A DNA stretch of 64,000 nt from Pseudoduganella flava. GTDB lineage: Bacteria; Pseudomonadota; Gammaproteobacteria; Burkholderiales; Burkholderiaceae_D. A model generated the notes under the pieces. The model was given only the letters and a program-made list of their open reading frames with translations, searched no databases and was not told the DNA's origin. Positions 38,310 through 47,962 of the stretch are shown in pieces. The first letter of the stretch is position 1. Each line of letters starts with the position of its first letter. The stretch is from NCBI RefSeq assembly GCF_007830495.1, contig NZ_VLKW01000003.1, positions 718,206-782,205 on the forward strand. Reading direction: 5' to 3'. Both the position numbers and the translations under genes were made by a program.

Positions 38310-39716
38310 TTACTTCAGGTCGTCGCCGCGGTATTCCACGTAGGCGCGGTCACGCACCTCGCGCTGGAAGTCTTCCGCCGCCTCGACCATCTTGCGCTCG
38401 CGCAGCGCCATGCGTGCCTCGTTGCGCTTCTTCTCCTTCGACATGTCTTCGGACTTGCGCTCGACGACCTGGATCAGGTGGTAGCCGAATGCCGTCTCGA
38501 CCGGGCCGGAAACCTCACCCGGCTTCAGCGCGTTCATCGCCTTCTCGAATTCCGGCAGCGTGTCGCCCGGGTACAGCCACCCCAGGTCGCCACCCTTCTT
38601 CGACGATTCGTCGTTCGAATACAGGCGCGCCAGTTCCTCGAACGACGCCGCCTTGCTGTCCAGTTTTTCCTTCATCTCGGCCAGCTTGCGCTTTGCGTCG
38701 GCGGCGCTCGTCGTCGGCGTCACCTTCAGCAGGATGTGGCGGGCATGGGTCTGTTCGACAGCCGCTTCGGCCTGTGCCTGCGCCAGCGAACGCTTGTCGA
38801 CCAGCTTCAGGATGTGGAAGCCCGTAACGCTCTTGATAATCTGCGTGACCTGGCCCGGCTGCAGCTTGTCGAGCGCTTCGGCGAAGACCGGCGGAATGCG
38901 GTCGCTCTGGCGCCAGCCGACGGCGCCGCCCTGCAGCGCGTCCGACGCGTCCGAATACGTGGCCGCCACCTTGGCGAAGTCGCCGCCGGTGCGCAGCTGG
39001 CGCATCACTTCCTCGGCGCGCTTCTGGCGCTGGGCGATCACGTCCGGCGTGGCGTTCTCGGGAATGCGCACGAGGATCTGCGCGATGTTCAGCTCATGCT
39101 GTTCGGCGGCCGCCGCTTCCTGCGCGGCCAGGAAGCTGTCCACTTCCGCTTCCGAGATCTGGATCTTCGCATCCACCTCGTGCTCGCGCAGGCGCGTCGA
39201 GATGATCTCGTCGCGGATCTCTTCGCGGAACGTGGCGAACGACGTGCCTTCCTTCTCGATCTGGTCGCGCAGCTGCTGCACCGTCATCTTCTGCTGTTCG
39301 GCGATGCGGGCGATGGCGCGGTCGAGCATCGTGTCGTCGACACGCACGCCCATCTCCTTGGCCATCTGCAGCTGGGCGCGTTCGACGATCATCCGTTCCA
39401 GGATCTGGCGCTGCAGCGCGGCCGGATCGGGCAGCTGCACGTTCTGGCCCTTCATGCGCTGCGTGATCACGGTCACCCGCTCGGCCAGCTCGCGGCGCGT
39501 GATGACGTCGTCGTTGACGATCACGGCGATCGAGTCGATCTCCGGATTCTTCGACTGCCCCGGCGGGACGAAGCCCTTCGGCTGTTCGGCCGGCGCGCTT
39601 GCCGCCGCGGCCGGCTTGTCCTGGGCCGCCGGTTTGGCGTCCTGCGCCGAGGCCGCGCCGGCGGCAGCCAGGGCGCACAGCAATGCTGCGAGGGAGATCG
39701 GGTGCTTACTGAACAT
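38310..39716 (-). CDS. surA: periplasmic chaperone/peptidyl-prolyl isomerase SurA
   Basis: A 468-residue periplasmic protein that escorts unfolded outer-membrane proteins, notably LptD, to the BAM complex. Signal peptide ends near [11 protein letters not shown]. An Ala/Pro/Lys-rich linker (to about 65) precedes the SurA N-domain ([19 protein letters not shown]), followed by two parvulin domains (first around [15 protein letters not shown], second around [12 protein letters not shown]). It lies 75 bases after lptD in the same direction and before pdxA. Confidence 0.95.
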   Translation of the reverse strand: MFSKHPISLAALLCALAAAGAASAQDAKPAAQDKPAAAASAPAEQPKGFVPPGQSKNPEIDSIAVIVNDDVITRRELAERVTVITQRMKGQNVQLPDPAALQRQILERMIVERAQLQMAKEMGVRVDDTMLDRAIARIAEQQKMTVQQLRDQIEKEGTSFATFREEIRDEIISTRLREHEVDAKIQISEAEVDSFLAAQEAAAAEQHELNIAQILVRIPENATPDVIAQRQKRAEEVMRQLRTGGDFAKVAATYSDASDALQGGAVGWRQSDRIPPVFAEALDKLQPGQVTQIIKSVTGFHILKLVDKRSLAQAQAEAAVEQTHARHILLKVTPTTSAADAKRKLAEMKEKLDSKAASFEELARLYSNDESSKKGGDLGWLYPGDTLPEFEKAMNALKPGEVSGPVETAFGYHLIQVVERKSEDMSKEKKRNEARMALRERKMVEAAEDFQREVRDRAYVEYRGDDLK

Positions 39717-39791
39717 ATTGCAAACGCTTTTCAGGTCAGGTGGTAAATCGGGAAGGATATCAGGTCCGCGCCGTCCAAATGTAACAAGAGG

Positions 39792-42071
39792 TCAGCGGCG
39801 ATAGCCTTCGTTCAGGCGCTGGTAGCCGGGGATGCTGTTCTTCAGCACTTCCAGCGGATTGCCGATGCCGAACTTCGACAGGCCATTCAGCTCGAGCTGG
39901 AAGAATATCTGCGAGGACGTCTTGTTCGTCGTCGTCACGAAGCGCTGCGCGCCCATGCGGAACACCCAGCAGTCGCAGTTGTATTCCAGTCCCACCAGGC
40001 TCTCCAGGATGCGGTGATCCTTCATCGAGTAGCTCATGCGGCCCACGCCGAACCACTTCTGCGAGATCGGCCACTGGGTCGAGAAGTCGATGTTCTTGAA
40101 GTTATCGCGCTGGAAGCGGTAGCCCGCATTGAAGACCTTCTTCGGCCCCGGCTGCCACTGCACGTTGAAGTTCGACGTCTCGACGCGGTGATCGCCCTGG
40201 TTGTACTGCACGGCGCTGTCCACGCCCCAGGTTTCGGAGATGCGGCCGGTGGCGGCCAGCAGCAGGTCGGAGCGGCGCGACGTGACGGCAGTGGCCGTAT
40301 CAGTCAGCTGCACGCGCTGGTCCTTGAAGTAGAAGCGCTGGCCGAACGCGAGGCGCAGGCGCTCCGCTCCACTCTCCTCGAGGAAGCGCGAGACGATGGC
40401 CGCCGTCATCTGGTTCGCGTCGCCGATCCGGTCCGAGCCGACGAAGCGGTTTTCCGCGAACAGCTGCGTGAAGTTGAACGTCGCATCGGCCGTGTCGAAC
40501 ACGGGCACGTCGGTCTGGTCGCGGTACGGCGTGTACACATAGAACAGGCGCGGCTCCAGCGTCTGCGTCACGGCGCGGCCGAACAGCTTGGTCGACCGTT
40601 CGAATTCCAGGCCGGAGTCGAGCGAGAACGTGGGGACCGCCTTCGATACCGAGCGGCTTTCCTCTTTGCCGAACGCGTCGAGCTGATAGGCGGTGGCGCT
40701 CAGCATCAGCTTCGGCGTGATGAAGTAGCTGGGGCTGATGATCGGGAAACTGACCTGCGGCTGCACGACGACGCGGTCACCGTTGATCTTCGAATCGAAC
40801 GAGCAAACCGTCTGGCCGGCGATGTTCTTGCCAGCGCAGATCGTCTCGTCCGAATAATGGAAGCGCGTCACTTCCGCGTTCACCTGCCAGTCGAATCCGC
40901 CCACATCGTAGCGGGCGGCGTGGAAGTTCACGGCCGGCAGCCGGTCGTACGGACGCGGCGTCAACGTCGTCGTATCCGGGTCCTGCAGCACCTGGTACTT
41001 CTGCACGCGCGCCGTCAGGCCCCAGTATTCGCCGCGGTAGTCGGTGCGCAGCTCCTTGAGCAGCTGGCGCTCGGCACTGCCGGCCACGTTCTTCGAGAAG
41101 TCGGTCGGATAATCCTCGTCCGACGCGGCGCGCACGTTCCAGCCGAACGACCAGTCCTTCGCCAGCGCCTGCGAGTGCGTGGACGTGATCTGCCAGCGGT
41201 CGATGCCGCGTTCCTTGTCGTTGTGCAGGTACTCGACCGCGGTGCGGCCCTCGTACGTGCCGGCATCGGTCTCGCCGATGTAGCGGCCCACGGCGCCGAT
41301 CTGCAGGCCGCGCCGCGAGATGTAGTGCGGCGACACGGTCAGGTCGCGGTTCGGCGCGATGTTGAAGTAGTAAGGCAGCGTCAGTTCGGCGCCGCCGCGC
41401 GACGAGAAGCCCGGCACCGCCGGCAGCAGGCCGGAACGGCGCGCCCCCGACAGCGAGAACGACAGCGCCGGTGTGCCGATCAGCGGCACGTCCTTGAAAT
41501 AGACGACGGTGCCGCTGGCCACGCCCACGTCGCGCCCCTGGTCCAGGGTCAGCGTGCTCGATTTGACGTACCAGTCCGGGTTCGGGCCTTCGCACGTGCT
41601 GTAGGTGCCGTCGATGACAGTGGCCTGGTCTTCGCTGAGGAAGTCGATGCGGCGCGCCTTGCCCTGCGCGTTGTTCATTTCAAGCTTGTAGGTCGGCTGC
41701 AGCATGAAGCCGACACCCGTCTCCGTGTTGATCTTGAATTCGTCGGCCGTGTAGTAGTCGCCGAAACGCCAGATCCGCACGTTGTCCTTCGCCTCCAGTT
41801 CGGATTCGACCTGGCGGTAGCAGGCCGATTCGGCCGTCACGCGCATCTTGTCGCGCACCACCTCGACGTCGCGGGTCAGCACCAGCTCCCGTTCCGGCCG
41901 GCCGTTGATTTCCTCCGCGCGGATCGTCACCGGCGCATCCGGATCCTCCACACGCGGCGTGCCCTTGCCCGGGGGCTGCTGCGCCTGGGCATGGACGGGT
42001 GCCGACGACGCGGCGATCAGGGCGGAGATGGCGAACGCCCAACGTTTCTTGAAGGGTGGGGCCAGGCTCAT
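39792..42071 (-). CDS. lptD: LPS-assembly protein LptD
   Basis: A 759-residue outer-membrane barrel that places LPS in the outer leaflet with LptE. Signal peptide (AISALIAASSAPVHAQ), then the OstA jellyroll (VTIRAEEINGRPERELVLTRDVEVVRD) and the barrel beginning with the conserved Pro-rich region FKDVPLIGTPALSFSL. Cys residues in YSTCEG, TICAGK, TVCSF and YNCDCW match expected disulfide positions in kind. Divergent from amgK, spaced by 114 bases. Confidence 0.95.
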   Translation of the reverse strand: MSLAPPFKKRWAFAISALIAASSAPVHAQAQQPPGKGTPRVEDPDAPVTIRAEEINGRPERELVLTRDVEVVRDKMRVTAESACYRQVESELEAKDNVRIWRFGDYYTADEFKINTETGVGFMLQPTYKLEMNNAQGKARRIDFLSEDQATVIDGTYSTCEGPNPDWYVKSSTLTLDQGRDVGVASGTVVYFKDVPLIGTPALSFSLSGARRSGLLPAVPGFSSRGGAELTLPYYFNIAPNRDLTVSPHYISRRGLQIGAVGRYIGETDAGTYEGRTAVEYLHNDKERGIDRWQITSTHSQALAKDWSFGWNVRAASDEDYPTDFSKNVAGSAERQLLKELRTDYRGEYWGLTARVQKYQVLQDPDTTTLTPRPYDRLPAVNFHAARYDVGGFDWQVNAEVTRFHYSDETICAGKNIAGQTVCSFDSKINGDRVVVQPQVSFPIISPSYFITPKLMLSATAYQLDAFGKEESRSVSKAVPTFSLDSGLEFERSTKLFGRAVTQTLEPRLFYVYTPYRDQTDVPVFDTADATFNFTQLFAENRFVGSDRIGDANQMTAAIVSRFLEESGAERLRLAFGQRFYFKDQRVQLTDTATAVTSRRSDLLLAATGRISETWGVDSAVQYNQGDHRVETSNFNVQWQPGPKKVFNAGYRFQRDNFKNIDFSTQWPISQKWFGVGRMSYSMKDHRILESLVGLEYNCDCWVFRMGAQRFVTTTNKTSSQIFFQLELNGLSKFGIGNPLEVLKNSIPGYQRLNEGYRR

Positions 42072-42185
42072 GAAAGGAACGATACGCGAAGCACCATGAA
42101 AGGCGATTTTTTGAATTGAATCCCTTATTATATGGGATTATCCTGTGACCGACCGGTTTGGCCAGGCCTCATGTACTCAAGTCTC

Positions 42186-43262
42186 ATGTCCCATCCTACT
42201 CCATCACCTGCTTCCTCGTTGCATAATTTACCATCCGCGACGCCCGAACAGCGCCTCGCTGCACTGAAAACCTGGCTGCAAGGCCTGGGCATCGTCGATC
42301 CCGCATCGGCGCGGCCGGCGTCGTCCGATGCAAGCTTCCGCCGCTACTTCCGCGTCGACGTGCTGCCTGCCCTGCAAGGCCAGTACGGCACCACGCTCGT
42401 CGCGATGGACGCGCCGCCGGAACGGGAGAATACCGCGGCCTTCGTGAAGGTCGACGCACTGCTGAAGGAAGCCGGCGTCGCGGTCCCGACGATCCACGCC
42501 GAGGACCTGCAACAAGGCTTCCTGCTACTGTCCGACCTGGGCACCACCACTTACCTGCAGGCGCTGAACCACGACAACGCGGCCACGCTGTACGCTGAAG
42601 CGCTGGCCGCGCTGGTGAAGATCCAGCTGCGCAGCCAGGGCGGCGTGCTGCCCGAATTCGACCGCGCATTCATGCTGCGCGAACTGAACCTGTTCCCCGA
42701 GTGGTACATCGGCAAACACCTGGACACCACGCTGACGGACGCGCAGAGCGCCGAACTGCAGAAGGTCTTCGACCACATCATCGCGAACTGCCTCGCGCAG
42801 CCGCAGGTCTACATGCACCGCGACTACCATTCGCGCAACCTGATGTGGATGGACGAGGACAACCCCGGCATCCTCGACTTCCAGGACGCCGTGTACGGCC
42901 CGATCACGTACGACGCGGCCTCGCTGCTGCGCGATGCCTACGTGTCGTGGGACGAGGAACTGGTGCTGGACTGGGTGATCCGCTACTGGCAGCACGCGAA
43001 GGCGGCCGGCCTGCCGGTGCGCAAGGACTTCGATGCGTTCTACAAGGATTTCGAATACATGGCGCTGCAACGGCACCTGAAGATCCTCGGCATCTTCACG
43101 CGCCTGAACCACCGCGACGGCAAGAGCATGTACCTGGGCGACCTGCCGACGGTGCTGGCCTACGTGCGCGCGACGGCAAACCGCTACCGCGAGCTGCGCC
43201 CGCTGATCAAGCTGCTCGACAGCCTGGAAGCGCACCAGCCCGACGTGCGCTACACGTTCTGA
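42186..43262 (+). CDS. amgK: N-acetylmuramate/N-acetylglucosamine kinase AmgK
   Basis: A 358-residue aminoglycoside-phosphotransferase-fold kinase. The catalytic loop is YMHRDYHSRNLMW and the metal loop ILDFQDAVYGPITYD. AmgK phosphorylates MurNAc at the anomeric position in the wall-recycling route described in Pseudomonas putida, which bypasses de novo synthesis and gives fosfomycin tolerance. It is followed by murU 7 bases later, and its placement opposite lptD matches pseudomonads. ATG at 42186. Confidence 0.9.
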   Translation: MSHPTPSPASSLHNLPSATPEQRLAALKTWLQGLGIVDPASARPASSDASFRRYFRVDVLPALQGQYGTTLVAMDAPPERENTAAFVKVDALLKEAGVAVPTIHAEDLQQGFLLLSDLGTTTYLQALNHDNAATLYAEALAALVKIQLRSQGGVLPEFDRAFMLRELNLFPEWYIGKHLDTTLTDAQSAELQKVFDHIIANCLAQPQVYMHRDYHSRNLMWMDEDNPGILDFQDAVYGPITYDAASLLRDAYVSWDEELVLDWVIRYWQHAKAAGLPVRKDFDAFYKDFEYMALQRHLKILGIFTRLNHRDGKSMYLGDLPTVLAYVRATANRYRELRPLIKLLDSLEAHQPDVRYTF

Positions 43263-43269
43263 GGCCGTC

Positions 43270-43986
43270 ATGAAAGCCATGATCTTCGCCGCCGGCCGCG
43301 GCGAGCGGATGCGCCCCCTGACGGACACTTGCCCGAAACCGCTCCTGAAGGTGCGCGGCCGGCCGCTGATCGAGTGGCACGTGCTGAACCTGGTGCGCGC
43401 CGGGATCACCGAGATCGTCATCAACCACGCCCACCTGGGCCACATGATCGAGGAGTACCTGGGCGACGGCAGCCGCTTCGGCGCCACCATCCGCTATTCC
43501 GCGGAAAAGGAAGCGCTGGAGACGGCCGGCGGCATCGCGTATGCGCGCCACCTGCTGGGCGAGGAGCCGTTCGTGGCGATCTCCGGCGACATCTACTGCC
43601 CCCAGTTCGATTTCGCGGAAGTGAAGGACGTGCTGCACGATAAGGACATGTGGGGCCATGCCTATACCGCCGAACAGCGCGACATCGCCTGGATCTGGCT
43701 CGTGTCGAACCGCTGGTTCAGCCCGAAGGGCGACTTCGGCCTGAACCTGTACACGGTGACCAATACGGGCGAACCCAAATGGACCTACGGGAACATCGGC
43801 GTGTTCCGCCCCGAGATGTTCGATGCCATCGCGCCGGGCCAGCACTATGGCCTGGGCAAGCTGCTGCGCGAGTTCGCGGACCAGGGCCGCGTGGGCGGCG
43901 AAGTCTATGAAGGCGAGTGGGAAAACGTCGGCACCGTGCAGCAGCTCGAACAGCTGAACGCGCCCTTCGGCGCCGGCAAGGCATGA
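43270..43986 (+). CDS. murU: N-acetylmuramate alpha-1-phosphate uridylyltransferase MurU
   Basis: A 238-residue nucleotidyltransferase that turns MurNAc-1-phosphate into UDP-MurNAc after AmgK. Motif FAAGRGERMRPLTDTCPKPLL is the NTP-binding signature; EALETAGGIAYA and ISGDIY hold the sugar- and metal-binding residues. Its stop overlaps the pepP start by four bases (ATGA). Confidence 0.92.
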   Translation: MKAMIFAAGRGERMRPLTDTCPKPLLKVRGRPLIEWHVLNLVRAGITEIVINHAHLGHMIEEYLGDGSRFGATIRYSAEKEALETAGGIAYARHLLGEEPFVAISGDIYCPQFDFAEVKDVLHDKDMWGHAYTAEQRDIAWIWLVSNRWFSPKGDFGLNLYTVTNTGEPKWTYGNIGVFRPEMFDAIAPGQHYGLGKLLREFADQGRVGGEVYEGEWENVGTVQQLEQLNAPFGAGKA

Positions 43987-45314
43987 GCGCGTACGCCGCA
44001 CGCCGCGCGGCCCTCGTCGCGCGGATGGAGCCGGGCGCTGTCGCCTTCCTGGCCACCGCGCCGGAAGCGGTGCGCAACGGCGACAGCGAATACCCGTACC
44101 GGCACGACAGCGCGTTCTTTTACTTGACGGGCTTCACGGAACCGGAGAGCGCGCTGGTGCTGGTGGCCGCGCGTGGCGACCAGCCGGCGCGTGCCATCCT
44201 GTTCTGCCGCGAGAAGAACCCCGAGCGCGAGATCTGGGACGGCCTGCGTTACGGCCCGGCCGCCGCGCAGGCCGAATTCGGCGTCGAGGCGTTTCCCGTC
44301 GCGGCGCTGGACGACAAGCTGGTCGAACTGCTGGCCGACGCGCCGGCACTGTACTGCCGCCTGGCCCGCGACGAGCGGCTCGACGGGCAGCTGCGCCGCT
44401 GGTTCGACGGTGTCCGTGCGAAATCGCGCAGCGGCATCGTCGCGCCGCCGCAGCTGCGCGACCTGGTGCCGCTCGTCGACGAGATGCGCGTCGTGAAGGA
44501 TGAAGGGGAGCAGGCGGTGATGCTGCGCGCCGGCCAGATCTCCGCCGCGGCGCACCGCCGCGCGATGGCGGCCACGCGCCCCGGCATGTTCGAATACGAG
44601 CTGGAGGCGGAGCTGCTGTACGAATTCCGCAAGAACGGCGCGCAGTTCCCGGCCTATACGCCGATCGTCGCATCGGGCGCCAACAGCTGCATCCTGCATT
44701 ACAACAGCAACAACCGCCGCATGCAGGACGGCGACCTGGTGCTGATCGACGCCGGTTGCGAGCTCGATGGCTATGCATCGGACATCACGCGCACGTGGCC
44801 CGTCAACGGCCGCTTCTCCGCGCCGCAGCGCGAGCTGTACGAACTGGTGCTGGCGGCACAACAGGCGGCGTTCGACGCGATCCTGCCCGGCCGCACGTTC
44901 CATGGCGCGCACGACGCGGCCGTGAAGGTGCTGGCCCAGGGCATGCTCGACACGGGCCTGCTGGACAAGAACACGGCCGGCACGCTGGACGACGTCATCG
45001 CCAACAAGGCCTACACTGCGTTCTACATGCACGGCACCAGCCACTGGCTGGGCATGGACGTGCACGATACCGGCGCTTACCGCGACGCGTCGCTGCCGGA
45101 CAAGCCGTCGCGCCCACTCGTCGAAGGCGTGGTGCTGACGGTGGAGCCGGGCATCTACGTGCGCCCCGGTCCGGGCGTGCCGGAGCGCTACTGGCACATC
45201 GGCATCCGCATCGAGGACGACGTCGTCGTCACGGCGCACGGACCGCGCGTGCTGACGGACGACGTGCCGAAAGCCGTCGCCGACATCGAACGCCTGATAT
45301 TGCAAGGAGCATAA
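43983..45314 (+). CDS. pepP: Xaa-Pro aminopeptidase
   Basis: A 443-residue dimanganese peptidase that removes residues before proline. The AMP N-domain (residues 1-150) is followed by the pita-bread catalytic domain with ligands in LIDAGCELDGYASDITRTWP (two Asp), HGTSHWLGMDVHD (His), TVEPGIYV (Glu) and IGIRIEDDVVV (Glu). It is coupled to murU upstream and to the UbiH-family gene downstream, an order like E. coli pepP-ubiH. Confidence 0.93.
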   Translation: MSAYAARRAALVARMEPGAVAFLATAPEAVRNGDSEYPYRHDSAFFYLTGFTEPESALVLVAARGDQPARAILFCREKNPEREIWDGLRYGPAAAQAEFGVEAFPVAALDDKLVELLADAPALYCRLARDERLDGQLRRWFDGVRAKSRSGIVAPPQLRDLVPLVDEMRVVKDEGEQAVMLRAGQISAAAHRRAMAATRPGMFEYELEAELLYEFRKNGAQFPAYTPIVASGANSCILHYNSNNRRMQDGDLVLIDAGCELDGYASDITRTWPVNGRFSAPQRELYELVLAAQQAAFDAILPGRTFHGAHDAAVKVLAQGMLDTGLLDKNTAGTLDDVIANKAYTAFYMHGTSHWLGMDVHDTGAYRDASLPDKPSRPLVEGVVLTVEPGIYVRPGPGVPERYWHIGIRIEDDVVVTAHGPRVLTDDVPKAVADIERLILQGA

Positions 45315-45316
45315 GC

Positions 45317-46450
45317 ATGGTCATGAGCGTGCGCTACGACGTGGCGATCTGCGGCGCCGGCCCCGCCGGCATGGCGCTGGCGGCACTGCTGGTGCGCCGG
45401 CACGTGGCACCCGAGCGCATCACGCTGATCGACGCCAAGCCGCTGGACGTGGCGCGCGACGACCCGCGTTCGCTGGCGCTGTCGTGGGGCAGCCGGCAGA
45501 TCCTGGAGCAGGTCGGCGCCTGGCCCGTGCCGGCGACGCCGATCCACGAAATCCACGTGTCCCGTAAGGGCCGCTTCGGCCGCAGCATGATCACGCGCGA
45601 CGAACACCAGGTCCACGCGCTTGGCTACGTGACGCGCTATGGGGACGTGGTCGGCGTGCTGGCCGATGTCGTGCAGCGGGCCGGCATCCCCGCGCTGCGC
45701 CCGGCCCGGGTCACGAACATCGACGAAGGCACGGACGCGGTGCAGCTGACGCTAGAAGATGGGCGCGAAGTGCAGGCGGGGATCGTCGTGCAGGCCGAGG
45801 GCGGCCTGTTCGGCAGCCAGCCCGACAAGCTGAAGACGCGCGATTACGGCCAGACGGCGATCATCGCGCACGTACGTGCCGCGCAGCCGATCGCGCACCG
45901 TGCGTACGAGCGCTTCACGGACGAAGGCCCGCTGGCGCTGCTGCCCGAGGACGACGGCTATTCGATGGTGTGGTGCGTTCGCCCGGAAACGGCGCAGGAA
46001 CTGCTGGCGCTGGACGATGCCGCGTTCCTGGCGCGGCTGGGCGCGATGTTCGGCGAGCGTCTGGGCCGCTTCACGGACGCGACGCGCCGCCTCGCCTTCC
46101 CGCTCGGCCTGAACGCGGGCATGACGGGGACCGCGCGTACCGTCGCCATCGGCAACGCGGCGCAGACGCTGCATCCGGTGGCGGGCCAGGGCCTGAACCT
46201 GGGCCTGCGCGACGCGGCCGTCCTGGCTCGCGTGCTGGCGCGCGGCGCGACGCCGGAACACCTGGCGGAATTCGCGACGCTGCGCCGGCAGGATCGCGAC
46301 GTGACGGTCACGCTGACGGACACGATGGCGCGCATCTTCGCCAACACGTCGCCGCTGCAACCGGCGCTGGGCCTGACCCTCGCCGCGATCGACCTGTTCT
46401 CGCCGGCCCGCTCGGTGCTCGCCGAGCTGATGATGTACGGCCGGCGCTGA
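45317..46450 (+). CDS. UbiH/UbiF/VisC/COQ6 family FAD-dependent hydroxylase
   Basis: A 377-residue flavoprotein monooxygenase of ubiquinone synthesis. It shows the FAD-binding AICGAGPAGMALAALLV, the DDPRSLALSWGSRQIL motif, and the second FAD motif TVAIGNAAQTLHPVAGQGLNLGLRDA. Family members hydroxylate C-5, C-6 or C-1 of the ring; which position is not decidable, though pepP linkage favours UbiH. AAGGAG precedes ATG 45317. This is the last gene of the amgK-murU-pepP unit; a repeat element follows. Confidence 0.9.
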   Translation: MVMSVRYDVAICGAGPAGMALAALLVRRHVAPERITLIDAKPLDVARDDPRSLALSWGSRQILEQVGAWPVPATPIHEIHVSRKGRFGRSMITRDEHQVHALGYVTRYGDVVGVLADVVQRAGIPALRPARVTNIDEGTDAVQLTLEDGREVQAGIVVQAEGGLFGSQPDKLKTRDYGQTAIIAHVRAAQPIAHRAYERFTDEGPLALLPEDDGYSMVWCVRPETAQELLALDDAAFLARLGAMFGERLGRFTDATRRLAFPLGLNAGMTGTARTVAIGNAAQTLHPVAGQGLNLGLRDAAVLARVLARGATPEHLAEFATLRRQDRDVTVTLTDTMARIFANTSPLQPALGLTLAAIDLFSPARSVLAELMMYGRR

Positions 46451-46493
46451 AGTTTTTGCCTTAAGCGTTAAAGAGCCGCGGTCGTTTTCTGAC

Positions 46494-46623
46494 CCCACGG
46501 CCGATGCCGGGGTCAGACCCGTCGGGGTGAGGCAGGGGTTTCGCGAAGCACTGCTTCGCGCCTGCCGAACGGTTCGGGCTTGCAAGCCCGAACTCCTTCC
46601 TGACCCCGGCATCTGCCGTTGGG
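46494..46623. repeat. long dispersed hairpin element, copy B
   Basis: A 130-bp copy of the element at 8795-8928, on the opposite strand. Terminal inverted repeats: CCCACGGCCGATGCCGG and, from the other end, CCCAACGGCAGATGCCGG, both leading into GGGTCAG. Internal hairpins are GTTCGGGCTTG/CAAGCCCGAAC (46572-46593) and CGCGAAGCA-C-TGCTTCGCG (46542-46560). It lies in the gap between two convergent operons, where it could serve as a terminator. Confidence 0.88.
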
Positions 46624-46650
46624 TTTAACGACGATCGTAACCCGCTGCTA

Positions 46651-47937
46651 TTACGTCTTGTGCAGGTTCGCGTACTTCAACCCGAAGTACAGGATGAACG
46701 CATAGCACGCGGCGGGTACCACGAACGACAGCTGCACGCCGATCGTGTCGGCCAGCGCGCCTTGCGCGAACGGCACCAGCGCGCCGCCGACGATCGCCAT
46801 GCACAGCAGGCCCGATGCCTGGCCCGTCTGCTTGCCCAGCTTGTGCAGCGCCATCGAGAAGATCGTCGGGAACATGATCGAGTTGCACAGGCCGACCGCG
46901 AGGATCGCGAACATCGCCAGCTTGCCGCCGCCGAGCGCCGCGGTGGCGATCAGCGCGATGCTGGCGGCCGCGTTGAACGCCAGCGCCTTGCCGGGACTGA
47001 TCCTGCGCATCACGGCGAAGCCGATGAAGCGGCCGATCATCGCGCCGCCCCAGTACAGGCTCACGTAGCTCGCCGCTTGCGCGGCCGTCATGCTGCCGAT
47101 CTTCGGGTTCTCCAGGAAGTTGATCAGGAAGCTGCCGATCGAGACTTCGCCACCCACGTAGACGAAGATGCCGATCGTGCCCAGTACCAGGTGCTTGTGG
47201 GCGAACAGTTCGCTGAATTTGCCCTGCTCGTCGTCGCCGGACGCGTCGACGATCTTCGGCAGCCGCGCCAGTGCGAACAGCACCGCGAGCAGCATCAACG
47301 TACCGGCCAGCACCAGGTAGGGCCCTTGCACGCTGGCGGCCTCCATCGCGCGGTACGCCAATTGCTCGGCTGCGGGCCAGCGTGCCAGTTCGTCCGCGCT
47401 GTGCACGCCTTTCGACAGGATCAGCATGCCGCCCAGCGCCGGCGCCACCGTCGTGCCCAGCGAGTTGAACGCCTGCGTCAGCGTCAGCCGGCTCGATGCC
47501 GTACGCGGATCGCCCAGCACCGTCACGTAGGGATTGGCGGCCACCTGCAGGATCGTGATCCCGCCGGCCAGCACGAAGAACGCGCACAGGAACACGCCGT
47601 AGCCGGACGTGGCGGCCGGGTAGAACAGCGCGCAGCCCAGCGCCGCGATGACGAGGCCCGTGACGGCGCCGCGCTGGTAACCCAGCCGGCGGATCAGCAT
47701 GCCGGCCGGGATCGACACGATCAGGTAGGCGCCGAAGAAGCAGAACTGCACGAGCATCGCCTGCACGTAGGTCAGCGTGTACACCGCCTTCAGGTGGGGG
47801 ATCAGCACGTCGTTGAGCGACGTCAGCAGACCCCACATGAAGAACAGCAGCGTGATGATGACGAGCGGGCCGGTGTTGTTGCGTGCGGCCGCGCCGGCCT
47901 CGGGCGGCAGCGCGGCTGCCTGCGTATAGCGTTCCAT
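46651..47937 (-). CDS. sugar MFS transporter (FucP-like)
   Basis: A 428-residue major facilitator of the fucose/glucose/galactose:H+ symporter family. Signature segments are ITLLFFMWGLLTSLNDVLIPHLK, GAYLIVSIPAGMLIRRLGYQRG and ITILQVAANPYVTVLG. It has 12 predicted helices. It is the last gene of the receptor-GH3-transporter operon, 25 bases after the GH3 stop, so it probably imports glucose or a short glucan across the inner membrane. ATG at 47937. Confidence 0.92.
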   Translation of the reverse strand: MERYTQAAALPPEAGAAARNNTGPLVIITLLFFMWGLLTSLNDVLIPHLKAVYTLTYVQAMLVQFCFFGAYLIVSIPAGMLIRRLGYQRGAVTGLVIAALGCALFYPAATSGYGVFLCAFFVLAGGITILQVAANPYVTVLGDPRTASSRLTLTQAFNSLGTTVAPALGGMLILSKGVHSADELARWPAAEQLAYRAMEAASVQGPYLVLAGTLMLLAVLFALARLPKIVDASGDDEQGKFSELFAHKHLVLGTIGIFVYVGGEVSIGSFLINFLENPKIGSMTAAQAASYVSLYWGGAMIGRFIGFAVMRRISPGKALAFNAAASIALIATAALGGGKLAMFAILAVGLCNSIMFPTIFSMALHKLGKQTGQASGLLCMAIVGGALVPFAQGALADTIGVQLSFVVPAACYAFILYFGLKYANLHKT

Positions 47938-47962
47938 GGTGACTCCAGTGTAGCGGGACCGG